Source: Mycobacterium sp.
GTDB taxonomy: Bacteria; Actinomycetota; Actinomycetes; Mycobacteriales; Mycobacteriaceae
Reading direction: 5' to 3'
DNA length: 6,139 nt
Assembly: GCA_020438915.1 (NCBI GenBank)
Contig: JAGQTR010000427.1
Span: 1 to 6,139, forward strand
Shown: positions 5,612 through 6,139 of the stretch, piece by piece
Layout of the letters: each line of letters starts with the position of its first letter
Position numbering within the stretch: the first letter of the stretch is position 1
Notes under the pieces: generated by a model
What the model was told of the DNA's origin: nothing
Database searches by the model: none
The model's input: only the letters and a program-made list of their open reading frames with translations
Position numbers and translations under genes: made by a program

Positions 5612-5626
5612 GCCCGGGCCGCGGGC
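5612..5626. terminator. Short GC hairpin between convergent genes
   Basis: GCCCG (5612-5616) pairs with CGGGC (5622-5626) around the loop GGCCG. It lies in the 27 bases between the stop codons of the small plus-strand gene and the minus-strand DUF808 gene. That is where a shared bidirectional terminator is expected. The stem is only five pairs and there is no U-run on either strand, so the call is tentative. Confidence 0.35.
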
Positions 5627-5630
5627 ATTG

Positions 5631-6139
5631 TCAGGCGTTCGCGGCGTGTCTGTCTTTGCCGCCGAATGGCAGTACGTGCATGATCGCGGCTGCCAGGAGG
5701 CCGACGACCAGACCGATGACCGCCGAGGCAGCCGTATTGATCAGCCAGGCCAGCACCGGGCCGATTCCGGCCACGTGGTGCACATACCCCTCGGCGTGAT
5801 GGACCAGCGCGTAGGGCCCGTGCCAACCTAGTTCGTCGGTCCCCACCAGCAGGATGTGTCCGCCCACCCACAGCATCGCCACCGTGCCGACGACCGTGAG
5901 CGCCGAGAGAAGCTTGGGCATTCCGGCGACCAGGCCGCGGCCCACCCTCTTGACGAACTTTGAGGACCGCTGCGCGAGGCGCAGCCCGATGTCGTCCATC
6001 TTCACGATGCCGGCGACGACGCCGTAGACCGCCAGCGTGATCGCCACCGCGACCACCAGCAGGATGATCAGCCGCGGCAGGAACGACTGGTCGGCCACCT
6101 CGTTGAGGGCGATCACCATGATCTCGGCGGACAGGATGA
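5631..6139 (-). CDS. DUF808 (YedI-type) membrane protein, C-terminal part
   Basis: The frame enters from the right edge (the last full codons there read I-L-S-A-E-I before MVIALNEVAD) and ends at TGA 5631-5633, giving about 168 visible residues. The sequence ILSAEIMVIALNEVAD, then VKMDDIGLRLAQRSS, then GRGLVAGMPKLLSALTVVGT and WVGGHILLVGTDELGWHGPY is the typical C-terminal half of DUF808 proteins (E. coli YedI family). These are about 300 residues with several membrane helices. Three hydrophobic segments are visible: RLIILLVVAVAITLAVYGVV, the stretch around LSALTVVGTVAMLWVGG, and the terminal VLAWLINTAASAVIGLVVG with the following helix end. The Met at 6119 is internal, because conserved residues precede it. 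The family function is unknown; these are inner-membrane proteins. The gene converges on the small plus-strand gene. Confidence 0.9.
   Translation of the reverse strand, partial: ILSAEIMVIALNEVADQSFLPRLIILLVVAVAITLAVYGVVAGIVKMDDIGLRLAQRSSKFVKRVGRGLVAGMPKLLSALTVVGTVAMLWVGGHILLVGTDELGWHGPYALVHHAEGYVHHVAGIGPVLAWLINTAASAVIGLVVGLLAAAIMHVLPFGGKDRHAANA

Noticed and set aside
1..6139. CRISPR arrays, insertion sequences, phage or attachment sites
   Set aside because: No spaced direct repeats, transposase or integrase motifs were found. I saw no sign of integration at the tRNA-Ala 3' end.

Overview
The window looks like chromosomal DNA of a mycobacterium, most likely a Mycolicibacterium/Mycobacterium species. 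It is GC-rich with strong G/C preference at third codon positions. The phosphoglucomutase, the two CrcB proteins and the DUF190 protein resemble the M. tuberculosis neighbours Rv3068c-Rv3069-Rv3070-Rv3071, as far as I remember them, in sequence and in layout. No mobile element, CRISPR array or sign of recent transfer was seen.

Left part (1-1756, all minus strand): the 5' part of a small DUF3297 gene runs off the left edge. Upstream of it lies an intergenic region with a strikingly long imperfect hairpin (268-339). Then come a tRNA-Ala(GGC) gene with a readable promoter and a 12-TM MFS drug/proton-antiporter-type transporter. The transporter follows pgm by 29 bases and is probably co-transcribed with it.

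Centre (1786-5269): pgm (minus) and a three-gene plus-strand operon diverge from a 63-base region. The operon is crcB1, crcB2 and a protein built of three DUF190 (PII-like) modules. Both internal junctions are 4-base ATGA overlaps, so translation is probably coupled. CrcB1 and CrcB2 have opposite predicted membrane topologies, as expected for an antiparallel heterodimeric fluoride channel. The crcB1 promoter appears to give a leaderless mRNA, leaving no room for a fluoride riboswitch. Phosphoglucomutase is a classic fluoride-sensitive enzyme, so the divergent pairing with a fluoride exporter may be meaningful.

Right part (5270-6139): a 139-base intergenic region, a small conserved-looking 64-residue protein (plus), a short GC hairpin between convergent genes, and the C-terminal part of a DUF808 (YedI-type) membrane protein (minus) that enters from the right edge.

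Most of the window is ordinary mycobacterial core genome. The most interesting points are the triple DUF190 protein coupled to the fluoride channel genes, the compact pgm/crcB divergent promoter, and the long strand-asymmetric hairpin beside the tRNA.
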